Assembly: GCA_025057245.1 (NCBI GenBank) | Contig: JANWYC010000006.1 | Span: 1 to 15,999, forward strand | DNA from: Aquificaceae bacterium | GTDB taxonomy: Bacteria > Aquificota > Aquificia > Aquificales > Aquificaceae | Length of the DNA: 15,999 nucleotides | Direction: 5' to 3' | Part shown: positions 5,181 through 15,999 of the stretch, piece after piece | Layout of the letters: every line of letters begins with the position of its first letter | How positions within the stretch are numbered: position 1 is the stretch's first letter | Program-made: the position numbers and the translations under genes | The notes under the pieces: model-generated | Database searches by the model: none | What the model was told of the DNA's origin: nothing | The model's input: the letters and a program-made list of their open reading frames with translations, nothing else

Positions 5181-7244
5181 TTACTCCTTTCCAACCATTT
5201 TCAGAAGATTCTTGGTTATCTCCTCGGTGCTACTGCCCGCATACACAAAGCCGTTTTTCATACTACAATCCTTCTTGCCACACAGGCTACCCAGAGATAC
5301 CGTCTCTTCTTTTACCTTAAGAAGTAGGCTGGATGGTAGGAATAGGGATTGTCCGTCAGTGTAGAAGTCGTTAGCCTTTATGGAGAGCTCTACACCATCC
5401 GCTTTAAGAGTTAAACTACGATAGGCTTTTCCTAAGTATACTTCCACATCCTCACGAGAAGAGAGGCGTTCGTATATGTCTTTTATTGGACCTTCTGCTG
5501 GTTCAAACTTTACATAATCCTTTACGGTGTAGCATTCGTTAAACAAGGCGTAGGGGCAAGTTCTTGCACAGTAAGAGTGGTCTATGCTTTTGAAAAGCTC
5601 ACCTAAGGCGTAGCCCTTAGATGGAAGTATGTTTTCCTTACCGAGCTTGTCTAAAAAGCCAGAGCGTCTCATAACATCTTCCACAGGTCCTTTGACGTTG
5701 ACGAATACCAGATTTATACCCCTCTTCCTGGTGTTCTCAAGAAAGTCGTTCAGGGCATCAAGTGCGGTTCCATCCATGTAGTTAACGGATTCACAGTCTA
5801 TTACCAGATGTTTAAGAGCGGGTTTTTGCTCCGCAATATCTCCGATTTCTTCCAGTATGTTGTCAGTATTGGCGTAGTAAAAGGATGCCTCTGGTCTTAC
5901 CATCTCTATTTGCGGACAGGTGGGGAGGTTGCTACTCTCTGCGTTCACAAAGGTCTTGCTTACTGGGTCTCTGGACATTCTCACTATCCTAGGATAAAGA
6001 CTTCTCCACAGGAAAAGGGACAAGGAGAGGAACATGCCTATAAAAATGGCGTAGTCTGGTTTCATGATAAAGGATAGGGCAAAGGTGGTTATGGCGGATA
6101 TGCCGTCGTATCGGTTTGTCTTCCAAAGGTGGCGGAAGTATTCTGGTTTTACCAAACTAACTACTGCGGTAATAACCACCGCAGAGAGAACCGCCCTTGG
6201 AAGGTAGTAAAGAAGGGGTGCTACAAAGAACACAGTAGCCAGAACAAAGCTGGCGCTTACGATGTTTGCCATGCCAGTTTTTGCACCAGACTGGAAGTTT
6301 ACCGCAGAGCGGGAGAAAGAACCACTGACTGGAAAGCTTTTAAAGAAAGAACCTATAAGGTTTGCAAGACCTTGACCTATAAGCTCTTGATTTACATCTA
6401 TCTTTTGCTTGGTTTGACTGGATATAAACTTGGCTATGGCGTAGGCTTCCATAAAACCCACCATGGCAACTATAAAAGCCTTGCCTACCATGGTGTCAAG
6501 CAGTTCAAGGTCTATCGAAGGTAAGGAAGGAAAGGGTAAGCCTTGAGGTATGTTTCCTACAACCCTTATGCCAAGACTTTCAAGGGAGAAGAAGTAAGAC
6601 AAAGCGGTAAACAGCACTACCACCACCAAGGCGGACGGAAAGTTTTTGTTTATCTTCCTGAGACCTACTATAAGTGCTATGGATGTCAAACCCACTAAGA
6701 GTGTGTATACATTAGTCTTTGGTATGTTTATGATTATTTCGTATATGTTCTGAAATATGAGCTCCTTCTGTTCTATCTTTATGCCTAAGATGGCTGGCAC
6801 TTGAGTAGTCATTATGATGATAGCCGCTGCGTTGGTAAAGCCCACTATGACTGAGTGGGAGACAAAGTTCACCAAAAAACCCAGTCTGAAAACACCAAGA
6901 GTGAGTTGGATTATACCCACTATAAAAGCCATGAGAATGGCAAGTTCTATAAACTTCTCTTCACCCGGCTTTGCGAAGGAGGAGATAGACACAAAGGTAA
7001 GGAAGGCTACTATGGCTACAGGACCAGTGGCAAGCTGGGCGGAGCTCCCAAAAAGAGCGGCTATAATGACTGGTATGGAAGCGGCGTAGAGACCGTATAC
7101 GGGCGGTAAGCCGGCTATGAGTGCATATGCCATGGACTGGGGAACAAGCACCACCGCTACAGTAAGACCAGCTATAAGGTCAGAGCTAAAAGTGTTCTTG
7201 TCGTAGCCTTTAAACCATTTGAGAAAGGGCAGGAACTTTTCCAT
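5181..7244 (-). CDS. SulP/SLC26-family anion transporter with STAS domain and Cys-bearing C-terminal extension
   Basis: A 687-residue inner-membrane protein. The transporter core (about residues 10-400) has the SulP signature LTVAVVLVPQSMAYALIAGLP and the second conserved block GSFFKSFPVSGSFSRSAVN. A STAS domain follows (about 440-550), with LVIDCESVNYMDGTALDAL. SulP proteins move sulfate, bicarbonate or other anions; in an autotroph either sulfate or bicarbonate uptake would fit. About 130 residues beyond STAS is unusual and contains C559, C563 and C571 (CARTCPYALFNEC) plus C655 and C660 (CGKKDC), which could bind zinc or respond to redox. I chose the ATG at 7244: the core begins just after it, an upstream in-frame ATG at 7334 would overlap the divergent amidase gene, and a TAGTAT box ends 8 nt before 7244. 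Substrate unknown. Confidence 0.9.
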   Translation of the reverse strand: MEKFLPFLKWFKGYDKNTFSSDLIAGLTVAVVLVPQSMAYALIAGLPPVYGLYAASIPVIIAALFGSSAQLATGPVAIVAFLTFVSISSFAKPGEEKFIELAILMAFIVGIIQLTLGVFRLGFLVNFVSHSVIVGFTNAAAIIIMTTQVPAILGIKIEQKELIFQNIYEIIINIPKTNVYTLLVGLTSIALIVGLRKINKNFPSALVVVVLFTALSYFFSLESLGIRVVGNIPQGLPFPSLPSIDLELLDTMVGKAFIVAMVGFMEAYAIAKFISSQTKQKIDVNQELIGQGLANLIGSFFKSFPVSGSFSRSAVNFQSGAKTGMANIVSASFVLATVFFVAPLLYYLPRAVLSAVVITAVVSLVKPEYFRHLWKTNRYDGISAITTFALSFIMKPDYAIFIGMFLSLSLFLWRSLYPRIVRMSRDPVSKTFVNAESSNLPTCPQIEMVRPEASFYYANTDNILEEIGDIAEQKPALKHLVIDCESVNYMDGTALDALNDFLENTRKRGINLVFVNVKGPVEDVMRRSGFLDKLGKENILPSKGYALGELFKSIDHSYCARTCPYALFNECYTVKDYVKFEPAEGPIKDIYERLSSREDVEVYLGKAYRSLTLKADGVELSIKANDFYTDGQSLFLPSSLLLKVKEETVSLGSLCGKKDCSMKNGFVYAGSSTEEITKNLLKMVGKE

Positions 7245-7294
7245 GGAATAAAATACTACCACAAAAAATACCCTTAAGTCCTTCAGAATTAACT

Positions 7295-7300
7295 TATAAT
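7295..7300 (+). promoter_or_regulatory. -10 box of the amidase-pyrG unit, predicted leaderless
   Basis: TATAAT (6/6) ends 7 nt before the GTG start at 7308, with no Shine-Dalgarno in between. The 63-bp divergent gap to sulP must hold both promoters. Confidence 0.55.
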
Positions 7301-7307
7301 CTTGTAA

Positions 7308-10747
<3,440 letters not shown>

Positions 10748-10751
<4 letters not shown>

Positions 10752-11428
10752 AGACTTAATTTATAACCAAACCCTCTCACCGTTTGCACCGCCTTTCCTT
10801 CTTCTCCCAACTTTTCTCTGAGCTTTTTTATGTGAACGTCCACAGTTCTGTCATAAACGTCCCTCTTAAGCACGCTATCTATAAGATACTCCCTGCTTAC
10901 TGGCTTTCCGTGGTTCTCTAAAAGGGCGGATAGGATGCGAAACTCTGTGGGCGTAAGGTCTATAAGCTCCCCACCTCTCCTAACCTCCTTCTTGTCAAGG
11001 TCTATCTCAAGACTTCCAAGTTTAAAAATGGTGTTTTTCTTCTCCTTTCCCGCTCTACGCAAGACAGCCTTTACCCTCGCTATTAATTCCTTAATGGAGA
11101 AAGGCTTCGTTATGTAGTCATCCGCACCAAGAGAGAAACCCTTTAGCTTATCCCTTTCCATATCTCTGGCGGTTATGAAGATAATGGGTAGGTCTTTCAG
11201 CGTAGGGTTGTTCCTCACATACTGGGCTATTTTAAAGCCGTCATAGTCAGGAAGCATTACATCAAGAAGTAATAGGTCAGGTGTGTGAGACTCTAAGGTC
11301 TCTATGGCTTCTTTCCCTCTTAACCTTACTACAGGCTCATAACCTTCTTTCCTAAGGTTATAGGCTATAAGCTCCGCAAGGTCCCTATCGTCCTCCACCA
11401 CAAGCACGTTTTCACTTTTTTTAACCAT
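10748..11428 (-). CDS. OmpR/PhoB-family response regulator
   Basis: A 226-residue two-domain regulator. The receiver domain (1-120) carries the acidic pair Asp13/Asp14, the phosphoacceptor Asp56 (LLLLDVMLPDYDG), the Thr of IFITARD and the Lys of YITKPF. The C-terminal winged-helix DNA-binding domain (about 130-226) has LTPTEFRILSALLENHGKPV and ends TVRGFGYKLSL. The sequence is close to the PhoB/PhoP subgroup, but the regulon cannot be read from it. No kinase gene is adjacent; the soluble histidine kinase at 14323-15309 is a candidate partner. It heads the unit with the metallophosphoesterase. Unlike its neighbours it has no -10 box 7-8 nt from the ATG; TATATT/TATTAT lie 15-17 nt upstream. Confidence 0.93.
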
Positions 11429-11461
11429 GGCTTTACTTACTTAATAATATAGCAACACGCC

Positions 11462-11532
11462 GGGTGAGAAATTGGAAAATCACAAATTATGGTGCTCCAC
11501 ACTCAACCGCTTCAGAATTTGAACCTGACTAT
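11462..11532 (+). repeat. Dispersed repeat copy C
   Basis: This carries GGGTGAGAAATTGG at 11462-11475 and, about 50 bp on, TTCAGAATTTGAACCTGACT, which reads SEFEPDY. Both blocks match copy B at 12676 closely (GGTGAGAAATTG is identical) and copy A at 4150 less well. It fills most of the 126-bp gap between the gph-like gene and the response regulator. Confidence 0.7.
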
Positions 11533-11554
11533 GCAGAAACCTGATAAAAAACTT

Positions 11555-12181
11555 CTAAACCAGCTTTTTTAAATCCAAAGGGCTTTCAAGTATGAAGTCT
11601 GGCTTTTCCTCCTTTACCCTTACGTAGCCCCACATAGCTAAGCCTCTGTTTACACCAGCCAGCCTTCCCGCCTTCAGGTCCGTATCCGTATCACCTATCA
11701 TAATAGCCTCTTCTGGAGAAACCCTCACAGACTTCATAACTTCCAACAAAGGCAGCGGCGACGGTTTTTTCTCAGGATAGGTATCGCCGCCCACAAGACA
11801 ACAAAAGTAGTCCGTAAGACCAAGCTTCTCTAATATAAAGCTGGAGAGGCTTTCCATTTTGTTAGTTACCACCGCAAGCTTTATGCCCCTATCTTTTAGA
11901 TATTTCAATGCTTCCTCCACACCCTCAAAAGGTTTTGTATAGCAAACCGGCTCAGCCATGTAGTGTTCTCTAAAAACTTCAAGAGCCTCTTCAAGGAGCT
12001 CATCTGAGAAAAACCTGCTAAGGAGTTCCCTTGCTCCACCTCCTACCATATGTTTTACATCCTCTATATCTACTTGCTGTCTTCCGAATTGTCTAAGTGT
12101 TTTGTTTAAGTGTATACCAATGTCTTTGTAAGAGTCTATCAACGTTCCATCAAGGTCAAAAAGAACCGCTTTTAAATACAT
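11555..12181 (-). CDS. gph: HAD-family phosphatase, phosphoglycolate phosphatase-like
   Basis: A 208-residue haloacid-dehalogenase hydrolase with an alpha-helical cap (about 15-85). The four HAD motifs are visible: nucleophile Asp9 and Asp11 (VLFDLDGT), Thr106 (AVVTNK), Lys139 (KKPSPLPL) and Asp164/Asp168 (MIGDTDTDLKAG). The KPSPxPL segment and overall length match the Gph/PGP group that dephosphorylates 2-phosphoglycolate, a by-product of DNA repair or of Rubisco oxygenation; other small phosphate monoesters or pyrophosphate are possible. Its ATG lies within the end of the thioredoxin-like gene (10-bp overlap), so they form one unit. The pair is flanked by direct repeats. Family sure, substrate inferred. 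Confidence 0.85.
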   Translation of the reverse strand: MYLKAVLFDLDGTLIDSYKDIGIHLNKTLRQFGRQQVDIEDVKHMVGGGARELLSRFFSDELLEEALEVFREHYMAEPVCYTKPFEGVEEALKYLKDRGIKLAVVTNKMESLSSFILEKLGLTDYFCCLVGGDTYPEKKPSPLPLLEVMKSVRVSPEEAIMIGDTDTDLKAGRLAGVNRGLAMWGYVRVKEEKPDFILESPLDLKKLV

Positions 12182-12642
12182 TTTGTTTTCATGTAATCCA
12201 TGTATTTTTCTTCTTTATACATCTCTTCTTTGACAAACCTTATGCTACAGGCAAGGTTTTTCGGTGGCTGATATCCGGGTAAGTGTAGTAAGATTTTACC
12301 CTCCTTGTTGTAGAAAAAAACCTGAGGAAAAGAGTTTACCTTTAGATACCTTGCCAGCTCTTCCTCCGTGCTTATAGTCTCTTTACCTTTCAATATATGC
12401 CTGACCTTTGCATTACTCTCATAAAGTATGCTTTGAACATCCATACCCTGAAGCTCTCTTGCTATCTCTTCTTTCTGAAGGTCTCTTCTAAGCTGTTTAC
12501 AGTATATACAACTTTCACTTTCCACTATTAGCATTGCATAATCGTTTTTTGGTATTAGACTCTTTGTTTCAATCTGAGACGTATCCTTTTTCTGACAGGA
12601 TAAAAGACTTAAAACACCTAATGCCAGAAGCCACTTCCTCAT
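12172..12642 (-). CDS. Thioredoxin-like lipoprotein (SoxW/DsbD-gamma-like fold)
   Basis: A 156-residue protein with a lipoprotein signal peptide: a basic start, hydrophobic stretch and lipobox LLSC with Cys16, so the mature protein should be anchored outside the cytoplasmic membrane. The mature part is a thioredoxin fold with the redox pair CIYC (Cys45, Cys48) and the conserved cis-Pro at 106 (NSFPQVFFY), followed by KEGKILLHLPGY. Such proteins (for example SoxW and thioredoxin_2 families) reduce disulfides or handle thiols in the periplasm. Two more cysteines occur, Cys132 and Cys155. Co-transcription with a cytosolic HAD phosphatase is not explained by function. A TAAAAT box ends 8 nt before the ATG. 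Confidence 0.85.
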   Translation of the reverse strand: MRKWLLALGVLSLLSCQKKDTSQIETKSLIPKNDYAMLIVESESCIYCKQLRRDLQKEEIARELQGMDVQSILYESNAKVRHILKGKETISTEEELARYLKVNSFPQVFFYNKEGKILLHLPGYQPPKNLACSIRFVKEEMYKEEKYMDYMKTKCI

Positions 12643-12650
12643 GAGTAATA

Positions 12651-12656
12651 ATTTTA
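12651..12656 (-). promoter_or_regulatory. -10 box of the thioredoxin-like/gph unit
   Basis: On the minus strand TAAAAT (5/6) ends 8 nt before the ATG at 12642; the spacer TATTACTC has no ribosome-binding site. Same geometry as at leuD, terC and purK. Confidence 0.5.
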
Positions 12657-12675
12657 ACCAGAATACAGTAAGTCA

Positions 12676-12860
12676 GGTGAGAAATTGTTTCGTCTAAAAA
12701 ATAATTTCTGATGTCTCACGCTTGGCAACTTCAGAATTTGAGCCTGATTATATAAGAGTTCGTAAAACTCTTGTGAATCAAAGACGAGAGATTTATTAAA
12801 CAGTTGGATATTAACACTACACAGACCGCACGAAGATTTGGATGTAAAGTCTTAGAGAAT
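12676..12860 (+). repeat. Dispersed repeat copy B (transposase-derived, with internal hairpin)
   Basis: This starts GGTGAGAAATTG and contains an imperfect hairpin (GTGAG at 12677 and AGAAATT at 12680 against AATTTCT at 12703 and CTCAC at 12715). It then encodes SEFEPDYIRVRKTLVNQRRE, and after a frameshift DINTTQTARRFGCKV, which looks like a transposase helix-turn-helix (compare the FEPDF...QRRKLIRQLDI of copy A). The nucleotide alignment with copy A over 4264-4300 needs one indel. Non-coding now. It fills most of the 243-bp gap between two gene starts/ends. Confidence 0.65.
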
Positions 12861-12885
12861 GTTTTTTTGAACACCGCAGAAACTA

Positions 12886-13185
12886 CTAAGCTTTTAACCT
12901 GAAGCCCTTCTTAAGCGCCTCCTCTACCCACCCAAAGCAGATGTTGTGGTTTTCCTCAAGTCTTTTCCTCAGTCTGTTTAAAAAATCCCTTAACTCTTCA
13001 AGCTCCTCCGCACTCATGGTTGGTATGTCTTTTAACAGCTCTTCCAGCCCCTCTCTCAGTGGTTCTACGTTGAAGGGGTCTGTGGATAGCTTCTCAAGAT
13101 TTTTGAGCCTCTCTTTCAGATTTTGCATGTCTTTTATTATAGATTGCATTTGCTTTTTTCGGGAATAATCCTTGAAGCTTGACAT
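12886..13185 (-). CDS. Small coiled-coil protein of unknown function
   Basis: A 99-residue, highly charged, mostly alpha-helical protein that I do not recognise. Residues 10-40 (KQMQSIIKDMQNLKERLKNL) and 58-80 (SAEELEELRDFLNRLRKRLE) look like two coiled-coil or paired helices. A short C-terminal segment (CFGWVEEALKKGF) is more hydrophobic and has the only cysteine. No signal peptide or membrane segment. It is read divergently from purK and abuts repeat copy B downstream. The minus-strand composition matches real genes here (Arg AGA/AGG, low serine) and the opposite frame is serine-rich shadow, so it is probably a genuine gene. Its start has a weaker TAAAGT box 6 nt upstream. Confidence 0.7.
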   Translation of the reverse strand: MSSFKDYSRKKQMQSIIKDMQNLKERLKNLEKLSTDPFNVEPLREGLEELLKDIPTMSAEELEELRDFLNRLRKRLEENHNICFGWVEEALKKGFRLKA

Positions 13186-13239
13186 TCAAACACTTTAGAC
13201 ACCGCATAAATGACTATGAGGATGGGAACTACAAAGCTT

Positions 13240-13245
13240 TATAAT
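13240..13245 (+). promoter_or_regulatory. -10 box of purK, predicted leaderless
   Basis: TATAAT (6/6) ends 8 nt before the purK ATG at 13254, spacer TTTAATCT, without a Shine-Dalgarno. No convincing -35 was seen 17 bp upstream. Confidence 0.6.
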
Positions 13246-13253
13246 TTTAATCT

Positions 13254-14336
13254 ATGCGCGTAGGTATATTGGGTGGTGGACAGCTGGGCTGGATGACGGT
13301 GATGGAAGGTAAAAGAATGGGTTTTAAGTTTTCCGTTCTTGACCATGACCCAGAATCACCAGCCAGTAAGGTAGCAGACCGCTGGTTTCCACCAGAGAGG
13401 GTAGAAGACTTTATAAAAGCATCAGAAGTCATAACTTACGAGTTTGAACATATACCTCAGGAAGTTTTGGAAAAGGTTTACGACCTTACCATTCCCTCCG
13501 TTAACCTATTGGAGCTAAAAAGGAGTAGAATAAGGGAGAAAGAATTTTACAGAAAGGAAGGTTATCCCACACCAGATTTTATTATATCCAGCGGAGACAG
13601 ACTAAGCGAAGATATTAAGACCTTTGGGTTTCCTTGCGTGGTAAAGGCTGAAAAGCTAGGCTACGACGGGAAAGGTCAATATAGAGTTTTTTACTCTGAA
13701 GACGTAGACTACATCTTAAAAAACCACCACTCTGAAGAGAAGTTCTTGGTAGAAAGGCTTGTGGACTTTAACTTTGAATTTTCCCTCATAGGCGTTAGAG
13801 ACTCAAGAGGTAACAGGAAGATATATCCTCTCACCGTAAATTATCACGAAGGAGGCATACTTCTTTACAATTCCACCAGAGCTCTTCAGATAAAAGAAGC
13901 GGAGGAAATTCTGTTGTCTCTTATGGAAAATCTTAACTTAGTGGGTCTCATTGCGGTGGAGTTTTTCTACACATGGGATGGTAAAGTGCTTATAAACGAA
14001 ATGGCACCCAGACCTCATAACACTGGGCACTATAGCTTGGATGGATGCTACACTTCTCAGTTTGAAAACCTTCTTAGGGCTGTATGCGGATTGCCTCTCG
14101 GTTCCACAAGACTAAAAGCACCCTCTGGCATGGTTAACATCCTCGGTTTGTCTCTTGAGGATATAAGCTTACAAGAGCTCCTCTCTGTAGATGGGTCAAA
14201 GCTTTACTGGTATGGTAAAAGTAAAAAGCCAAGGAGGAAGATGGGGCATATAAACATTACAGCTACAACAGAGCAGGAGCTGGAAGAGAAGATTGAAAGA
14301 CTTCTCAACCTTATATACTCTCATGAGCCTTCTTAA
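13254..14336 (+). CDS. purK: N5-carboxyaminoimidazole ribonucleotide synthase
   Basis: A 360-residue ATP-grasp enzyme of purine synthesis. It has the N-terminal nucleotide-fold start (RVGILGGGQLGWMTVMEGKR), the preATP-grasp block TYEFEHIPQEVLEKV, the ATP-grasp lysine and glycine loop (VVKAEKLGYDGKGQY) and the C-terminal metal-site block NEMAPRPHNTGHYSLDGC. With ATP and bicarbonate it converts AIR to N5-CAIR; PurE then rearranges it. No purE is present in this window, so the usual purEK pairing is broken. The start is supported by the conserved N-terminus and by a TATAAT just upstream. The last 14 bp overlap the ATG of the histidine kinase gene, so the two are co-transcribed. Confidence 0.95.
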   Translation: MRVGILGGGQLGWMTVMEGKRMGFKFSVLDHDPESPASKVADRWFPPERVEDFIKASEVITYEFEHIPQEVLEKVYDLTIPSVNLLELKRSRIREKEFYRKEGYPTPDFIISSGDRLSEDIKTFGFPCVVKAEKLGYDGKGQYRVFYSEDVDYILKNHHSEEKFLVERLVDFNFEFSLIGVRDSRGNRKIYPLTVNYHEGGILLYNSTRALQIKEAEEILLSLMENLNLVGLIAVEFFYTWDGKVLINEMAPRPHNTGHYSLDGCYTSQFENLLRAVCGLPLGSTRLKAPSGMVNILGLSLEDISLQELLSVDGSKLYWYGKSKKPRRKMGHINITATTEQELEEKIERLLNLIYSHEPS

Positions 14337-15309
14337 GGAATTTTTAAGTCAGGTAGGGGAGGGCTATCTTCTCATAGATAAGGATAACAGAGTGATTTTT
14401 GGAAACGAGTTTCTTATAAAAAGGGGTATTCTAAAAACAGATTTTGAAGGAAGACCATACTACGAGTGCTTGAATAACCTTACTGTAGTCAGTTGTATTG
14501 CGGAGGCAATCTCGGAGAAAAAGAGTAAGCTATGCCACTTCCATCACGAAGATAGCGAGTATTCTCTGTACACCTTCGTTGGAACTGAGCTTACAGTAGC
14601 TCGTTTTTCCGACATCACAGAGCTAAAGAGATATGAAAGGTCAAGAAGGGAGTTTGTCGCCAACGTCTCTCACGAGCTTAAAACACCCATAGCAGTGTTA
14701 AAAAGCCTTCTGGAGACACTTTACGAGGAAGAGGAAAGGGAAGAAAGAAAGGCTTTCCTTGAAAAGGCACTGAAGCGAGTAGAAGACATGAGAAGGCTGG
14801 TAGAAGACCTTTTAATTATCACCAAACTGGAGTCTGGCGAGGAGAGGATAAAAAGAGAAGAGGTGGATTTGAGGTCTTTGACAGCAGAAGTTTTTGAGCT
14901 TTTTGAGCCTAAGGCTAATACTATGTCAGTTTCGTTGAAAAATCTGGTGCAGGAGGACATAAAAGTTAAAGGAGATTGGGATAAACTCTTTCTTCTTTTG
15001 AAAAACCTTGTGGACAACGCCATAAAATACAACAGAGAGGGTGGCACTGTAGAGGTAAAGGCTTACTTAAATAACGATAGTTGTGTCTTAGAAGTTCACG
15101 ATACTGGCATAGGTATACCTAAAGAACACTTACCTTTTATTTTTGAGAGATTTTACAGAGTGGAACCCTCTAGGTCAAGGGAGATGGGTGGAACGGGTCT
15201 CGGACTTTCTATAGTCAAACACATAGCCTTATCTCACGGAGGCAGGGTTGAAGTTAAAAGCAAAGAAGGAAAGGGTAGCACTTTTACCGTATATCTGCCC
15301 TTAGAGTAG
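14323..15309 (+). CDS. Soluble PAS-domain sensor histidine kinase (PhoR-like)
   Basis: A 328-residue kinase without membrane segments. A PAS-like domain lies at about 10-100 ([17 protein letters not shown]), the HisKA domain at about 106-172 with His117 ([13 protein letters not shown]), and the ATPase domain at about 220-328 with N-box [12 protein letters not shown]1 DTGIGIP, F-box [10 protein letters not shown] and G2 GGTGLGLSI. The HisKA/ATPase part is closest to the PhoR type. It autophosphorylates on His117 and passes phosphate to a response regulator; the only candidate here is the PhoB-like protein at 10748-11428. I chose the ATG at 14323 (14-bp overlap with purK) over a TTG at 14293; neither has a strong ribosome-binding site. 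The stop overlaps the convergent ribBA end by 9 bp. The input signal is unknown; a cytosolic one is implied. Confidence 0.92.
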   Translation: MSLLKEFLSQVGEGYLLIDKDNRVIFGNEFLIKRGILKTDFEGRPYYECLNNLTVVSCIAEAISEKKSKLCHFHHEDSEYSLYTFVGTELTVARFSDITELKRYERSRREFVANVSHELKTPIAVLKSLLETLYEEEEREERKAFLEKALKRVEDMRRLVEDLLIITKLESGEERIKREEVDLRSLTAEVFELFEPKANTMSVSLKNLVQEDIKVKGDWDKLFLLLKNLVDNAIKYNREGGTVEVKAYLNNDSCVLEVHDTGIGIPKEHLPFIFERFYRVEPSRSREMGGTGLGLSIVKHIALSHGGRVEVKSKEGKGSTFTVYLPLE

Positions 15310-15999
15310 ATGTCCGAGTTTAAGTTTTTTAGTTTCTAAATATCTCTGGTTATGCTCGCATGTTTGAGTCTTGAGCGGAACTCTTTCTACCACCTCCAGA
15401 CCATAACCTTCCAGAGCGACTATTTTTCTCGGATTGTTAGTAAGTATTCTCATCCTTTTCACACCCAGGTCAAGGAGTATTTGAACCCCTATGCCGTAGT
15501 CTCTCAAGTCCGCTGGATATCCCACCTTTTCGTTAGCTTCCACGGTATCGTAACCTATGTCTTGCAGATGGTAAGCTTTTATCTTGTTGACTATGCCTAT
15601 CCCCCTACCCTCGTGACCCATGATATATACCAGCACGCCCTTACCTTCCTGTGCTATAGCTTCCATAGCGGACTCAAGTTGTGACCTACAATCACAGCGA
15701 AGAGACTTAAACACATCCCCCGTAAGGCACTCAGAATGCACTCTGACAAGCACAGGCTCATTTTCTTTCCACTCACCCATAGTTAAAGCTACCTGTTCTT
15801 CACCAGTTAGTATGTGTTTGTATGCGTGTATCTTAAAGAACCCATACCTCGTAGGCAAGTTTGCAGTAGCCTCTCTTACCACTAATCTTTCCCTTCTAAG
15901 CCTGTAGCGTATTAGGTCCGCTATGGTTATTATCTTTAGGTTAAACTTCTTAGCAAACTCCATAAGGTCTGGAAGCCTTGCCATGGTGCCATCATCCTT
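15301..15999 (-). CDS. ribBA: RibBA, GTP cyclohydrolase II part (N-terminal RibB domain off window)
   Basis: The frame stays open to the window edge (KDDGT before MARLPDL), so the gene is cut at its 5' end. The visible 232 residues are the linker that ends a DHBP-synthase (RibB) domain ([18 protein letters not shown]) and a complete GTP cyclohydrolase II domain. The latter has the zinc cysteines ([17 protein letters not shown]), the GHEGRGIG nucleotide loop, the [12 protein letters not shown] block and the LTNNPRKI motif. RibA opens the imidazole ring of GTP, the first step of riboflavin synthesis; RibB makes the four-carbon precursor from ribulose 5-phosphate. The linker strongly suggests the bifunctional RibBA form, but that is inferred since the RibB catalytic part is not visible. 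It converges on the kinase gene with 9-bp overlap. Confidence 0.93.
   Translation of the reverse strand, partial: KDDGTMARLPDLMEFAKKFNLKIITIADLIRYRLRRERLVVREATANLPTRYGFFKIHAYKHILTGEEQVALTMGEWKENEPVLVRVHSECLTGDVFKSLRCDCRSQLESAMEAIAQEGKGVLVYIMGHEGRGIGIVNKIKAYHLQDIGYDTVEANEKVGYPADLRDYGIGVQILLDLGVKRMRILTNNPRKIVALEGYGLEVVERVPLKTQTCEHNQRYLETKKLKLGHLL

Noticed and set aside
12941..13168. Plus-strand serine-rich open frame
   Set aside because: Ser/Leu/Phe-rich composition typical of the antisense of a Glu/Lys/Arg-rich gene; the minus-strand coiled-coil gene explains it.
14293..14322. TTG start adding 10 residues to the histidine kinase
   Set aside because: The ATG at 14323 gives a shorter, more typical overlap with purK and the added residues are just purK coding sequence in another frame.

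Overview
The window looks like a compact chromosomal segment from a thermophilic, chemolithoautotrophic bacterium, most likely of the Aquificales (Hydrogenobacter/Thermocrinis-like). This rests on the Lys/Glu-rich proteins, heavy use of AGA/AGG (Arg) and ATA (Ile) codons, intergenic gaps of only a few bases, overlapping stop codons, and a gene order that mixes unrelated housekeeping functions. The assignment is an inference, because no rRNA or other marker is present. I saw no tRNA, rRNA, CRISPR array or intact mobile element.

Layout. 2-442: C-terminal half of an EAL (c-di-GMP phosphodiesterase) protein cut by the left edge. 2891-439 (minus): an overlapping three-gene operon, leuD (small isopropylmalate/homoaconitate-type dehydratase subunit), a two-CBS-domain protein and an SLC13/DASS anion transporter. 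2892-3237: divergent intergenic region with a 36-bp imperfect palindrome. 3238-4143: a TerC-family membrane protein. 4144-5180: about 1 kb of transposon debris, including frameshifted tnpB pieces (RuvC-II, RuvC-III and both zinc-finger halves still readable) in scrambled order. 7244-5181 (minus): a SulP transporter with STAS domain and an unusual cysteine-bearing C-terminal extension. 7308-9634: nitrilase-superfamily amidase plus pyrG (CTP synthase). 11428-9606 (minus): an OmpR/PhoB-type response regulator followed by a membrane-anchored metallophosphoesterase (4-bp overlap). 12642-11555 (minus): a thioredoxin-like lipoprotein and a HAD phosphatase (gph-like), overlapping by 10 bp and bracketed by two direct repeats. 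13185-12886 (minus): a small coiled-coil protein. 13254-15309: purK followed by a soluble PAS-histidine kinase. 15999-15301 (minus): the GTP cyclohydrolase II part of ribBA, cut by the right edge.

Functionally the region joins nucleotide and cofactor synthesis (pyrG, purK, ribBA), branched-chain precursor synthesis (leuD), inorganic ion transport (SLC13, SulP, TerC) and signalling (EAL, response regulator, kinase). The kinase and response regulator resemble PhoR/PhoB and may be partners although they lie 3 kb apart on opposite strands.

The most striking non-gene signal is promoter geometry: leuD, terC, the amidase gene, pyrG, purK and the thioredoxin-like gene each have a TATAAT or TAAAAT box ending 7-8 nt before the start codon, which predicts leaderless mRNAs. 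The second is a family of degraded repeats at about 4150, 11460 and 12676, two of which flank the thioredoxin/gph pair. I did not find a convincing new defence or other multi-gene system.
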